Source: Nitratidesulfovibrio sp. SRB-5 (GTDB lineage: Bacteria; Desulfobacterota; Desulfovibrionia; Desulfovibrionales; Desulfovibrionaceae). Taken from it: a stretch of 64,000 nt of DNA. Position numbers and translations under genes: made by a program. Positions 49,427 to 57,998 of this stretch are shown here, piece after piece (position 1 is the first letter of the stretch; every line of letters begins with the position of its first letter). The stretch spans positions 1 through 64,000 of the forward strand of contig NZ_JAIOTY010000002.1 in the NCBI RefSeq assembly GCF_019931275.1, given 5' to 3'. The notes below the pieces were generated by a model. It searched no databases, was not told the DNA's origin, and worked only from the letters and a program-made list of their open reading frames with translations.

Positions 49427-50962
49427 TTACGCCCCGGACTTGCGGAACCGTCCCAGCGCCCGCTTGGCCAGCCCGCGCAGGTCCTGCCGGGTAAGGCCCA
49501 CCAGTTGCGGCACGGCCAGCACCGCCCCGCCCACCAGTGCGGAATAGATCACGCCGGAAACGAAGAAGCGCACGATGTCCTGCGCGTCCCCCAGCCCCGT
49601 GGCAATGGTCAGGCTGCGGCAGGCCCACGCCGCGCCGCCCAGAAAGGCCAGGCACAGTGCCTGATGCGCCACGTTGCGCAGGTAGTTCAGCGGGATGATC
49701 CGCGAGCTCATCCACAGCATGAAATTGACCGACAGGAACTGGACCAGCACCGTCTTTACCGCAAGGCCCATGGCCCCTAGGCCGAAGCCGAACTTGTCCG
49801 CCGGGGCCAGCAGCAGCCACGACAGGCCGAAGCCCAGTATGTATTCCGTCACCGCCATGTTGCGCATGGTGCGGGTGCGGCCCGTGGCGTAGAACACCGA
49901 CCCGGCAAGCTGCCCGTAGGCCTGGTGCACCGGGTACAGGGCCATGATCTGCACCGGCAGGATGGCCGCCGCGTAGTCCGCCCCGCCGAAGATGCGCACC
50001 ACCGCCGGGGCCTCCATGGCCGTGAAGCACGAAAAATAGCCCGCCACCGTGAACAGCAGCGGCGCAAAGCGGTCCATCAGCCTGCCCATTTCCGTCCGGT
50101 CGCCCTTGCCCCAGGCAATGGACAGTTCGCGCATGACCAGCGGCGTCATGGCCGAAACGAACAGGAAGCAGGCCATGCCCACCTTCTGCGACAGGGCAAA
50201 GAACCCCTGCTGCGCGCTGCCGTTGAAGGTTTGTAGCAGCCAGCGTTCCGCCACCAGGAACACGGTGGACGCCAGCGCCTGCACGAACAGCGGCGTGCTG
50301 TAGTCCGCGAATTCCCGCGTGTAGGCCCGCCGTTCGTCCTTGGGCATGCGGAAGGTCACCGTGGGCCAGCACCCCCGCAGCACCAACGCATAGCCCACCG
50401 CCAGCGCGATCAGCGTTGCGTACTGGTGCGCGAACAGGGTGCCCATGTTCAGCCAGCCCAGCAGGAACAGCGCCAGCAGCGCCCCCACGCTGGCCAGGTT
50501 CAGCACCGTGCGCGAAATTTCGCTGGATACCGTCACCCCCAGCGCGTCGTTCATGGAGCGCAGTACCCGGCCCCACCACGACAGAAACGCCCACAGGGCC
50601 GCCAGCGGCACGATCCACGCGGGTACGTCCGGCAGCAGCCACTGCCCCAGCCCCGGCACGTACGCCGACAGCGAGAACAGCATGGTGATGGCCAGCACCA
50701 GCGCCGCCACCCGCACGTAGAACGACACCAGCCCGAATTCCTGCTGCCGCCGCGACAACGCGTTGTAGAAGCAGGTGGAGGTGCCCATGTCCAGGAACCC
50801 CGCGAACTGCTGGAACATGTTCGTGGCAAAGCTGTAGTTGCCGTACCCCGTGGGGCCCAGGGCGCGCGGCAACACCGCCTCCATGGTCAGGTACACCGGG
50901 ATGGACGCCACGTTCGCCAGCAGCTTGAACGCGTATCGCTTGGCAAGGGTTTGTTGGGTCAT
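49427..50962 (-). CDS. Wzx-type O-antigen/oligosaccharide flippase
   Basis: A 511-residue membrane protein with about 12-14 helices, matching polysaccharide transport (MATE/MOP superfamily) proteins. The N-terminal AKRYAFKLLANVASIPVYLTMEAVLPRALGPTGYGNYSF has the conserved PRxLGPxxYG. It flips lipid-linked repeat units to the periplasm. The locus has no obvious Wzy polymerase. ATG 50962 begins MTQQTLAKR; a G/C palindrome (G3) lies 29 bases before the start. Confidence 0.92.
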   Translation of the reverse strand: MTQQTLAKRYAFKLLANVASIPVYLTMEAVLPRALGPTGYGNYSFATNMFQQFAGFLDMGTSTCFYNALSRRQQEFGLVSFYVRVAALVLAITMLFSLSAYVPGLGQWLLPDVPAWIVPLAALWAFLSWWGRVLRSMNDALGVTVSSEISRTVLNLASVGALLALFLLGWLNMGTLFAHQYATLIALAVGYALVLRGCWPTVTFRMPKDERRAYTREFADYSTPLFVQALASTVFLVAERWLLQTFNGSAQQGFFALSQKVGMACFLFVSAMTPLVMRELSIAWGKGDRTEMGRLMDRFAPLLFTVAGYFSCFTAMEAPAVVRIFGGADYAAAILPVQIMALYPVHQAYGQLAGSVFYATGRTRTMRNMAVTEYILGFGLSWLLLAPADKFGFGLGAMGLAVKTVLVQFLSVNFMLWMSSRIIPLNYLRNVAHQALCLAFLGGAAWACRSLTIATGLGDAQDIVRFFVSGVIYSALVGGAVLAVPQLVGLTRQDLRGLAKRALGRFRKSGA

Positions 50963-50990
50963 GGGGTGGGCTGGTTGGGGAAGAGTTACC

Positions 50991-51045
50991 GGGGGAAGGG
51001 ACCCTTTAAAAAGGGTCTCCTTCCCCCGGACCCCCATCCTCCCAA
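50991..51045. repeat. G/C-palindrome element G3
   Basis: Arms GGGGGAAGGGACCCTTT and AAGGGTCTCCTTCCCCC, with tail GGACCCCCATCCTCCCAAAT. It lies 29 bases upstream of the flippase start codon, in reverse orientation to the gene. Confidence 0.85.
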
Positions 51046-51146
51046 ATTTTTCAAATGGGATGATGGGAGCGGGAAATATGTCATGCGTATGATGCGCGAG
51101 CGCATACACCGCATCGGGGAAAAAGGGAACGAGGGCGACGCGGGGG

Positions 51147-51818
51147 CTACGGCAACTGCCGCACCATGCGGGCGGGCGTGCCTGCCACGAGGGTGGCGGG
51201 GGGCACGTCGCGGGTGACCACGCTGCCTGCGGCAACGATGGCTCCGTCGCCGATGGTCACGCCCTTCAGGACGATGCAGCGCATGCCCAGCCAGACGTTG
51301 TCGCCGATGGTCACGTCGCGGTCACGCTCGAAGGCCGGGGTGGTCAGGCGCGTTTCCGGTGGCCACGGCGCGTGGAAGTCGGAATCGGTGATCACGCAGT
51401 TGGGGCCGATCATGGTCCCCTTGCCGATGCGGATGGTGCGCGAGCGGGCGGTGATGGCCGTGCCGTTCATGGTCACGCCGTCGCCGACCAGGATGGCGGC
51501 GCTGCCCGCAAAGGTGCGCAGCCGGGTGGGGGCGTGGATGGTGGCCGAGGTGCACCGCCGGGACGAGGAAATGATGCCCACCCCACGCCCCAGTTCGATG
51601 CGGCTGCCCGGCCAGCGTTGCAGGATGATGGCGCCGCAGCACTCGCACCCGCCGCCCAGCCGCACGCCGAACAGCGCGGCCTTCAGCCGCATGCGCACCG
51701 TGCCCCACAGGCAGGATGCGGTGCGGTGCAGGGCCATGCAACCATAGGACACGATGTCGCGCGGGGTCAGCCCCTCTTCGCGCACCTTGCGCAGCGCCCT
51801 GGTGATGAATCCGCCCAT
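51147..51818 (-). CDS. Hexapeptide-repeat acyltransferase
   Basis: A 223-residue left-handed beta-helix enzyme. Repeats cover about residues 75-215: [47 protein letters not shown] and [16 protein letters not shown], ending [21 protein letters not shown]. The active-site His is in [11 protein letters not shown]. Such enzymes acetylate or otherwise acylate sugars. A G/C palindrome (G4) lies 53 bases before the ATG at 51818. Confidence 0.87.
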   Translation of the reverse strand: MGGFITRALRKVREEGLTPRDIVSYGCMALHRTASCLWGTVRMRLKAALFGVRLGGGCECCGAIILQRWPGSRIELGRGVGIISSSRRCTSATIHAPTRLRTFAGSAAILVGDGVTMNGTAITARSRTIRIGKGTMIGPNCVITDSDFHAPWPPETRLTTPAFERDRDVTIGDNVWLGMRCIVLKGVTIGDGAIVAAGSVVTRDVPPATLVAGTPARMVRQLP

Positions 51819-51870
51819 GTCCCCGACCTTTGCGCGGCAACCCGCGCCCGGTTCCCATACCCCTTTTTGA

Positions 51871-51930
51871 AAAATTTGGGGGGATGGGGGTCCGGGGGAA
51901 GGAGACCCTTTTTAAAGGGTCCCTTCCCCC
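51871..51930. repeat. G/C-palindrome element G4
   Basis: AAATTTGGGGGGATGGGGGT, then arms GGGGGAAGGAGACCC and GGGTCCCTTCCCCC. It begins 27 bases beyond the stop of the LIC12162-like gene in terminator orientation (tail AAATTTTTC on the - strand). Confidence 0.85.
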
Positions 51931-51957
51931 GCAAATTTCCCGGTTTGTTTTCTTTTC

Positions 51958-53640
51958 TTACAACCCGCGCAGCGCGTCCAGCCAGATACCGTTGATGCTG
52001 CCGGGGGTGGTCATGGCGTACTGGGCGCACCAGTTGCGGCGGGCCTGCTGCACGGGCTCGCTCTGCCACCAGCCGTGCACGTCGGGCCAGATGCGGCAGA
52101 TGTGCGCGGCAGCGGCGTCTGGCGTGGCGTGGTGGATGCCCACGGCGGCCAGTTCGGCCAGGGCGGCGGCGGTTTCGCGTCCCACGCGCCAGTGTTCGGG
52201 GTTCCAGTACAGCACGGTGGGGGTGTTGGCGGCCATGGCCAGTTCCAGGGTGGTGCCGTGATGGTCCAGCACCAGCAGGCGGCAGCCCAGCATGTGCTCG
52301 TCCAGGCTCCCTTCGCAGCGGCGCACGTCGGCAAAGCGGCGCAGCACCCACGGGCCGTCGTCCAGGCCGCTCATGGTCTGGAAATAGGGGCGGTACAGGG
52401 CGGATGCGCGCACGTGGTCGGGCAGGGCGGCGAGAAAGCGCGCCTTGTCGCGGCGGTAGTCCAGCCATTGCAGCGGCTGCGGGCGTGAATCCAGCCGGTA
52501 GGAGAGCAGGCTCATTTCCGCGCCCACAAGCACCAGCGCGCCGGTGCGGTCGGCGTGGCTGTCCTTGATGCGGTCCAGTTGGGCGTGCGGCAGGGGCACG
52601 TAATTGCCCCGGAACGGCGCGTGGCTGGTCCAGCCCCAGGTGACGAAGGCGTGCTGGCGGTATTCGTAGAAGGGCACCACGGCGGATTCGCGGATGTGGC
52701 CGTAGTTGCCGCCGTGCTGGATGAACACCAGCCGCGTCCCGGCGGCGCGGTCCAGGGCCACGCGCATGCGGTAGGCGTCGTCGTGGTACGAGGCCACGTT
52801 GACCACGCGGGTGCGCGGGCGGCGCTGCCGCACGGTGCGGGGCAGACGCTGCTGGCACAGGGCGCGGGGGATGGACGGCAGGATGATGTCGTCCGGTTCG
52901 AAGCGCCACACCGGCATGCGGCCCTTGAGCTGGGCCAGGGGAATGGTGCGGTCCTCGCAGGTGCGCGGCCCGAGCAACGCCATGGAAAACACCAGCGATT
53001 GCAGGGTGGAAAAGCCCTTGATGCGCGGAAACGGCAGCGCGTACAGCAGCCGCCGCGCAAGGCTGCGCAGGCCGCCTTCGGCGGGGGCCCCGGAATGGCG
53101 GGTGACCGGCTCGGCATGCACGGCCCGCCAGGCGGCGGGCAACTGCGGTTCGAGGATGCGCGAGAACACCCACCAGTTGAACAACTGGTCCTGCGCGCCC
53201 GCAAGGATGAACTGGTGGCTGTCCTCGAAGGAAAAGGCGCAGTCGCCCGGCAGCAGGGGGACGTCCAGCTCTTCCGTGCCCCACAGGCGGATCATGTCCT
53301 GCACGCGGCGCTGGCGCTCGTGCAGCATCTGGCAGCACAGGGTCAGCCACGGGTACAGGGTCAGGTCCCAGAAGTCGCGCGGCAGGTCGGCCCCGTGGTG
53401 CGCGCCAAGGCGCAGGGCAAGGTCCGGGATGCGCGAAATGGCGTAGCTGTTGGCCTCGTCGATGGCGGCGGCCACCTCGTCGCCGCTGGCGTACGGGTCG
53501 GGGCCGAAGGTGAAGCGGGTGTCCCAGTCGGGAAAGGCGTCCTCGCGTCCGTGAAAACACCACGGTCCGGCCATCAGATGGGTGTCGGGGGCGGCATCGT
53601 CGGGGGCGACGGCAAGGACGAGGGTACGGCGTTGGGTCAT
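51958..53640 (-). CDS. LIC12162-like surface carbohydrate transferase
   Basis: A 560-residue cytosolic protein. The opening RRTLVLAVAPDD...HLMAGPWCF fits the Leptospira-type O-antigen protein group. The C-terminal half has FIQHGGNYGHIRES, VTWGWTSHAPF and LVLDHHGTTLELAMAANTPTVLYWNPEHW, which resemble GT-B donor-site segments. No membrane helix or signal peptide. It is likely a glycosyltransferase acting on the O-chain. A second protein of the same kind of group lies at the end of this locus. Family assignment is from the sequence pattern. Confidence 0.7.
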   Translation of the reverse strand: MTQRRTLVLAVAPDDAAPDTHLMAGPWCFHGREDAFPDWDTRFTFGPDPYASGDEVAAAIDEANSYAISRIPDLALRLGAHHGADLPRDFWDLTLYPWLTLCCQMLHERQRRVQDMIRLWGTEELDVPLLPGDCAFSFEDSHQFILAGAQDQLFNWWVFSRILEPQLPAAWRAVHAEPVTRHSGAPAEGGLRSLARRLLYALPFPRIKGFSTLQSLVFSMALLGPRTCEDRTIPLAQLKGRMPVWRFEPDDIILPSIPRALCQQRLPRTVRQRRPRTRVVNVASYHDDAYRMRVALDRAAGTRLVFIQHGGNYGHIRESAVVPFYEYRQHAFVTWGWTSHAPFRGNYVPLPHAQLDRIKDSHADRTGALVLVGAEMSLLSYRLDSRPQPLQWLDYRRDKARFLAALPDHVRASALYRPYFQTMSGLDDGPWVLRRFADVRRCEGSLDEHMLGCRLLVLDHHGTTLELAMAANTPTVLYWNPEHWRVGRETAAALAELAAVGIHHATPDAAAAHICRIWPDVHGWWQSEPVQQARRNWCAQYAMTTPGSINGIWLDALRGL

Positions 53641-53792
53641 GTGCGGCTGCGCGCGGGGCGCGGTGTTTCGTGAAGGCCCGGCGGGGCGGCGAGTGGGCCG
53701 GATGATGGCCCGCCGGGCGGTCAGTGCGTTATGCGGTATGCGGAAGACGTTTGGTCAGTGATCGGAACGGGTCCGGTTGGGCATCGGGTGCG

Positions 53793-53836
53793 CGCCCGTG
53801 ACGCGCCCGTGACGCGCCCGTGACGCGCCGGTTGTG
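53793..53836. repeat. 11-bp tandem repeat
   Basis: The unit GCGCCCGTGAC occurs three times in a row, with a degenerate fourth, between the NeuB-like and LIC12162-like genes. It has no spacer and no known role. Confidence 0.8.
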
Positions 53837-53877
53837 TCCGGCGCGTACGGTTCGTCAGCGGATGCTTCGCCAGCCGG

Positions 53878-54942
53878 TTATTCCAGATGGCTCCACTGGA
53901 GCACGGTGTCTTCCGCGATGTCGGCGCGGGCGCGCTTGCCGAGCACCGCGTCGATTTCGCGCGGGCTCACGCCGTGGGCCGGGCGCTTCCAGGTCAGGTC
54001 GTCGCGGGTGATCACGGCGCCTGCCGCAATGGGCCGCGCCGCCACCAGGCTGCGCCGGGCGTTGCGCCGGGCCGGGGCCTCTGACTCCAGCGCGGAAATG
54101 GTGAACGGCCCCACCATGGGCAGGATGCGGTCGAGCGAGGCGTTGAAGTGCGCCAGATCGTCCTTGTCCATGGCGTGGTAGTGGTCGTTGCCGGGCAGGG
54201 TCTTGTCGTGGGTGAAGTGCTTTTCAAGGATGCGCGCGCCCAGCAGGGTGGCCACTTCCAGCACCTTCATGTCGCGGGGCAGGGTGTGGTCCGAGTAGCC
54301 GATGACGTGCTGCGGAAAGTGCTGGCGCAGCGCCGGAATCATGCCCAGCGCGGCGTTCACGTCGTCGGTGGGGTAGTTCAGCACGCAGTGCAGCAGGGCC
54401 AGCGGGTTGCCCTTGGCCTCGATCCACTCCACCGCCTCGGCGATTTCGTGCAGGTGCGCCGCGCCCGTGGACAGGATGATGGGCTTGCCGAACCCGCACA
54501 TGAACTCGATGAACGGCTTGTTGGTGATGTCCGACGACGAGATCTTGTAGACGTCCATCATGTCGTTCAGGAACCTTGCCGATTCCACGTCGAACGGGGT
54601 GGACATGAATTCGATGCCCGCGCTGTCGCAGTGCTTCTTCAGCGCCTCGAACTCGCCCTTCCAGAACTTGTCGTGCCGGGTGAACAGTTCGTACTGGCTG
54701 CTGGTCGGTTCCTTGGTGGTGTCCCAGTAGGCCGGGGAATCCTTGGACGCCAGCGTGGCCGCCTTGTACGTCTGGAACTTGATGGCGTGCGCGCCGCCCG
54801 CGCAGGCTTCGTCCACCAGACGCCGGGCAATGTCCATGCTGCCCTCGTGGTTCACGCCCGCCTCGGCAATGATGTACGGACGCTGGATGCCCGCGCTGCG
54901 CGCGCAGGCAGGCTTGCTGCTGAATATTTCGGTCAGGCGCAT
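53878..54942 (-). CDS. NeuB/SpsE-like sialic-acid-type synthase
   Basis: A 354-residue enzyme. The TIM-barrel part has PYIIAEAGVNHEGSMDIARRL, KFQTYK, the substrate region FMSTPFDVESARFLNDM, KISSSDITNKPFIEF and LHCVLNYPTDDVNAAL. The C-terminal SAF/antifreeze-like domain (about 285-354) begins ARRSLVAARPIAAG. It condenses PEP with an amino-hexose to give a nonulosonic acid. Its neighbours encode SpsF-like and NeuA-PseG/SpsG proteins, as in spore-coat and O-chain sets. ATG 54942 starts the locus segment after a composite repeat. Confidence 0.93.
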   Translation of the reverse strand: MRLTEIFSSKPACARSAGIQRPYIIAEAGVNHEGSMDIARRLVDEACAGGAHAIKFQTYKAATLASKDSPAYWDTTKEPTSSQYELFTRHDKFWKGEFEALKKHCDSAGIEFMSTPFDVESARFLNDMMDVYKISSSDITNKPFIEFMCGFGKPIILSTGAAHLHEIAEAVEWIEAKGNPLALLHCVLNYPTDDVNAALGMIPALRQHFPQHVIGYSDHTLPRDMKVLEVATLLGARILEKHFTHDKTLPGNDHYHAMDKDDLAHFNASLDRILPMVGPFTISALESEAPARRNARRSLVAARPIAAGAVITRDDLTWKRPAHGVSPREIDAVLGKRARADIAEDTVLQWSHLE

Positions 54943-54980
54943 GGTCGTGCTCCTTGTGGTGTGGTCGAATGATTGATTTT

Positions 54981-55096
54981 TCGGGGGAAGGGACCCTTTG
55001 GCGCTCTGCGGTCCTCATCCGTAATGCTCGAAGACTCGCATAACGGCTAAGGCAAGGGTCGCCTTCCCCCGGCCCCCTATCCCCCCAAACTTTTCA
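54981..55096. repeat. G/C-palindrome element G5 with nested hairpin C3
   Basis: Arms GGGGGAAGGGACCCTTTG and AAGGGTCGCCTTCCCCC are separated by hairpin C3 (55019-55046, CCGTAATGC / GCATAACGG, A-A mismatch). The tail GGCCCCCTATCCCCCCAAAC follows. It lies 41 bases before the NeuB-like start codon. Confidence 0.85.
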
Positions 55097-55179
55097 AAGG
55101 GGGTGGGCCGGGGAAAGTTGTGTTGCGGTTTGGATTACCCGGGCGGGTTTCCACGACTCAGTTGCAACGGGCCAAAAGA

Positions 55180-55258
55180 AAGTTTTTGGGGAAGGAGGGA
55201 GGGGGTGCGGGGGAGGGAGGAAGCCCCTTTTGCAAAAGGGGCTTCCTCCCTCCCCCGC
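55180..55258. repeat. G/C-palindrome element G6 (perfect 25-bp stem)
   Basis: A perfect 25-bp inverted repeat at 55207-55231 and 55234-55258 has only a GC loop; the centre is TTTTGCAAAA. The left flank AAGTTTTTGGGG is the tail of the family. It starts 25 bases beyond the SpsF-like stop in terminator orientation. Confidence 0.92.
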
Positions 55259-55283
55259 GTAACGTCTTCCCGCCTGCCCCTCA

Positions 55284-55979
55284 TTACCCCTTGGGCGGAA
55301 AAAGGGCCACGATCTCCTCGGGGGTGATGTCCGGGTGGATGTCCAGCAGGGCGAGGGCGCGGTAATCTTCGGGGGTATCCATGTCCAGCTTCAGGTCGGG
55401 GCGGCGCAGGACGGGGTTGGCCGGATCAAAGGTGCGGATGCGGTACAGGCCGGGGTTGTCCCAGATGTACGACAGGCAGTGCTCGCGGTGGGCGGGCAGG
55501 GTGGCCTTGGCCGCTATGTCGGCCAGCAGCGCGTAGGACAGGGTTTCCGCGCCCAGGCCGTCGGGATAGCTGTTGTTGCGCGGAATGTGGTTGTACGCGT
55601 AGTCGCAGGCACCGGCGGCGTTTTCGTCGCGCCAGAAGCGGATCAGGTCATCGATGGCCGGACCCCAGATCAGCGGGTTGTCGGCGCAGATGCGCACCAC
55701 CTGCTCCGCGCCGTGGGCGGCACCGGCCAGGCGGAAGCGTTCCAGCACGTCGTCCTCCGGCCCGCGGAACACGGCCACGCCCTGTCGCGAGAGGTGATAT
55801 TCCAGCACGTCGTTTTCGGGCCGGTCAGAGGTGGCCACGACCACCTCGTCGATGAGCCGCGCCTTGCGGGTGCGGCGCACCACCCAGTCGATGACGGGCA
55901 GGCCGTGCAGCGAGAGCATGGTCTTGCAGGGCAGGCGGGTGGAACCCAGGCGGGCCTGGATGAGGGCAACGGTTCTCAT
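55284..55979 (-). CDS. SpsF-like cytidylyltransferase-family protein
   Basis: A 231-residue protein of the CMP-NeuAc synthetase superfamily. LIQARLGSTRLPCKTMLSLHG is the nucleotide-binding start, EVVVATSDRPENDVL follows, and VVRICADNPLIWGPAIDDL is the metal region. It overlaps the upstream NeuA-PseG fusion gene by four bases (ATGA), so the two are translationally coupled. SpsF-type proteins act with SpsE and SpsG in making an activated surface sugar. The exact nucleotide product is unknown. Confidence 0.85.
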   Translation of the reverse strand: MRTVALIQARLGSTRLPCKTMLSLHGLPVIDWVVRRTRKARLIDEVVVATSDRPENDVLEYHLSRQGVAVFRGPEDDVLERFRLAGAAHGAEQVVRICADNPLIWGPAIDDLIRFWRDENAAGACDYAYNHIPRNNSYPDGLGAETLSYALLADIAAKATLPAHREHCLSYIWDNPGLYRIRTFDPANPVLRRPDLKLDMDTPEDYRALALLDIHPDITPEEIVALFPPKG

Positions 55980-57991
55980 GCGGTGTCTCCGTGCGGGCCG
56001 CGCGGCATTTCCGGAGCCACGAGCGCACCCGAAAGCGGGGTGCCCGTGGAAACGGGAGAAACGGGGGCGTCGGAGGCGGCCCCGTTGGCGGTGGCCGACC
56101 CTTCCACGCTGGGGGATTGTTCGATGAGCGCGCTGCGCAGGTCGAAGTCCGGGCCGAAGGGCAACTCGTCGATGTACGACGGCCTGCGCGGCGCGGCGCC
56201 GCCCTGCGCGGGGGCCAGCAGCGCGCCGATGCGCGCTACCACCCCGGCCTTGTTGCGGGTGAAGTCCAGCCGTTGCATGCGCTGGTGCAGGGTGCGGCGA
56301 AAGCCTTCGTCCAGCATGCGCGTGAAGGCCCGGCGCAGCGCCCCTTCGCGGAAGGGGTGCATCACGCCGAGGTAGGCGAAGCCGTTGCGGGCACGGGCAA
56401 AGGTGTGCCGCGCCTCGCGTTCGTGATGGGCCATGACGATGGCGGGCACGCGCATGTGCGCCAGTTCGTACACGGTGCGCCCGGCGGAACAGATGGCGAT
56501 GTCCGCTCCTTCCATCTTGCGCGACATGACGTTGGTGGCGTGGGTGAATTCGACCAGCGGCGAGCCCAGGGCATCCACGTGCGCCTGCATGGCCTCGCGG
56601 TGGGCGTAGCCCGGCCCGGCCACGATGCTGATGGCGATGCCCCGCTCGCGGCACAGCGGCTCGATGCAGTCCAGGGTGCGGCGGGTGAAGTCGGAATGGT
56701 CGGTGCCGCCGAAGGTCACCAGCACCCGCTTCGGCTGCGGGCGGAATTCGTTGCGTTCGCCGGCGATGAATTCGTCGCGCAGGCAGAAGTAGCGGTGGCC
56801 GTAGAGCAGGCGCGGGTCTTCGTGCTTTTCCTCGTACAGGGCGTTGACCACAAGGTCGGCGTGGGCCGCTCCGGGGCCTTCGTCCTCGAAGTTCACGGTG
56901 CGCACCCCGGCGGCCTTCAGGCGCAGCATGTACTCCGCGTCGGTGTCCAGGATGTCGTTGACCACCAGGTCCGGCGCAAGGCGCAGCACGTCATGTGCAA
57001 GCCCGGGTGCAAGCCCGGGTGCAAGCCCGGAGGCAAGATCGTCCGTCTGCTGGATGTAGGTGCGGTAGTCGCGGGCGGCGATGTTCTTCACCGCAAGCTC
57101 GCTGTCGCGGGTGCACAGGAAGGTGATCTTGTGGTCGGAAATCTCGTGGGCCAGCATCAGGGCGCGGAACACGTGCCCCATGCCGATGGCCGGGTAGCCC
57201 GCCACCACGAACACGATGTGCCGCCGCTCCAGCAGTTTTTCGCACAGCCACCAGTCCTGGTAGCTGTTGATTTCGATGGCCCGGTCGTTGAGGAAATAGG
57301 GCATCACGCGCGGGGTGGCGCCGGGGGCCAGGGCGGATGCGCGCAGCATGACCAGCGCCTTGCTTTCCACGTAGACTTCGCGGCTGGGTGACGCGTGGCC
57401 GCCAGACCCGCCAGACACGCCAGATCCGCCAGGCGTGTTGCCCGCGCCTGCGCCGCCTTCCTGCCCGTCTTGCGGCCCTTCGCCGGGGTTGTCATCCGCC
57501 CCGTCTTGCGGCCCCTCGTCCACCCCGTCATCCGCAAGGATGGCGTCCAGGCTGCCGTCGCGCTTTTCCCACACCCGCTGGCGGATGCTCTTCACCGTCA
57601 CCAGCACGTCCGCGCCCTCGCTCCGGAAGCGGTCGAAGGCGTCGTCGATGTCGTGGCCGGTCAGCAGCGGGCAACTGGCCCGGTAGATGACCAGGTACGG
57701 GTAGGTGGCGGCCAGTTCTTCCAGCACGCCGCGCAGTTCGCGCACGATGTCCAGCGAGGTGAAGCGCAGGCTGGCGTTGTAGTGGTGGCGCACGCCGTTG
57801 CGTTCGCAGACCAGGGCGATTTCCTGGCTGTCGGTGACCACCACGATGTCCGCCGCCTCGGCCACGGACCGGGCCGTGTCGATGGCGCGCTGGATCAGGG
57901 TCACCCCGGCCAGCCGTTTTACCAGCTGGTCGGGGATGACCGCATTCTTCTTGATGGCGGGTATGACGATGCAGCGCCGGGGGGCGGTCAT
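55976..57991 (-). CDS. Fusion of a NeuA-like cytidylyltransferase and a PseG/SpsG-like nucleotide-sugar hydrolase
   Basis: A 671-residue two-domain protein. Residues about 1-255 form a NeuA-like domain (CIVIPAIKKNAVIPDQLVKRL, IVVVTDSQEIALV, YRASCPLLTGHDID), split by a roughly 45-residue Gly/Asp-rich insertion. Residues about 258-600 form a PseG/SpsG-like domain: FVVAGYPAIGMGHVFRALMLA (GxGHxxR), VLVTFGGTDHSDFTRRTL and ICSAGRTVYELAHMRVP. A 12-bp repeat encodes LAPGLAPGLA near residue 325. The tail of about 70 residues is low-complexity. The pairing would release a free sugar from NDP and activate an acidic sugar with CMP. Confidence 0.85.
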   Translation of the reverse strand: MTAPRRCIVIPAIKKNAVIPDQLVKRLAGVTLIQRAIDTARSVAEAADIVVVTDSQEIALVCERNGVRHHYNASLRFTSLDIVRELRGVLEELAATYPYLVIYRASCPLLTGHDIDDAFDRFRSEGADVLVTVKSIRQRVWEKRDGSLDAILADDGVDEGPQDGADDNPGEGPQDGQEGGAGAGNTPGGSGVSGGSGGHASPSREVYVESKALVMLRASALAPGATPRVMPYFLNDRAIEINSYQDWWLCEKLLERRHIVFVVAGYPAIGMGHVFRALMLAHEISDHKITFLCTRDSELAVKNIAARDYRTYIQQTDDLASGLAPGLAPGLAHDVLRLAPDLVVNDILDTDAEYMLRLKAAGVRTVNFEDEGPGAAHADLVVNALYEEKHEDPRLLYGHRYFCLRDEFIAGERNEFRPQPKRVLVTFGGTDHSDFTRRTLDCIEPLCRERGIAISIVAGPGYAHREAMQAHVDALGSPLVEFTHATNVMSRKMEGADIAICSAGRTVYELAHMRVPAIVMAHHEREARHTFARARNGFAYLGVMHPFREGALRRAFTRMLDEGFRRTLHQRMQRLDFTRNKAGVVARIGALLAPAQGGAAPRRPSYIDELPFGPDFDLRSALIEQSPSVEGSATANGAASDAPVSPVSTGTPLSGALVAPEMPRGPHGDTA
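57000..57035. repeat. In-frame 12-bp tandem repeat (Leu-Ala-Pro-Gly)
   Basis: Three copies of GCAAGCCCGGGT lie inside the PseG-like part of the fusion gene and encode LAPG repeats on the - strand. Confidence 0.8.
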
Positions 57992-57998
57992 GGTGCCG

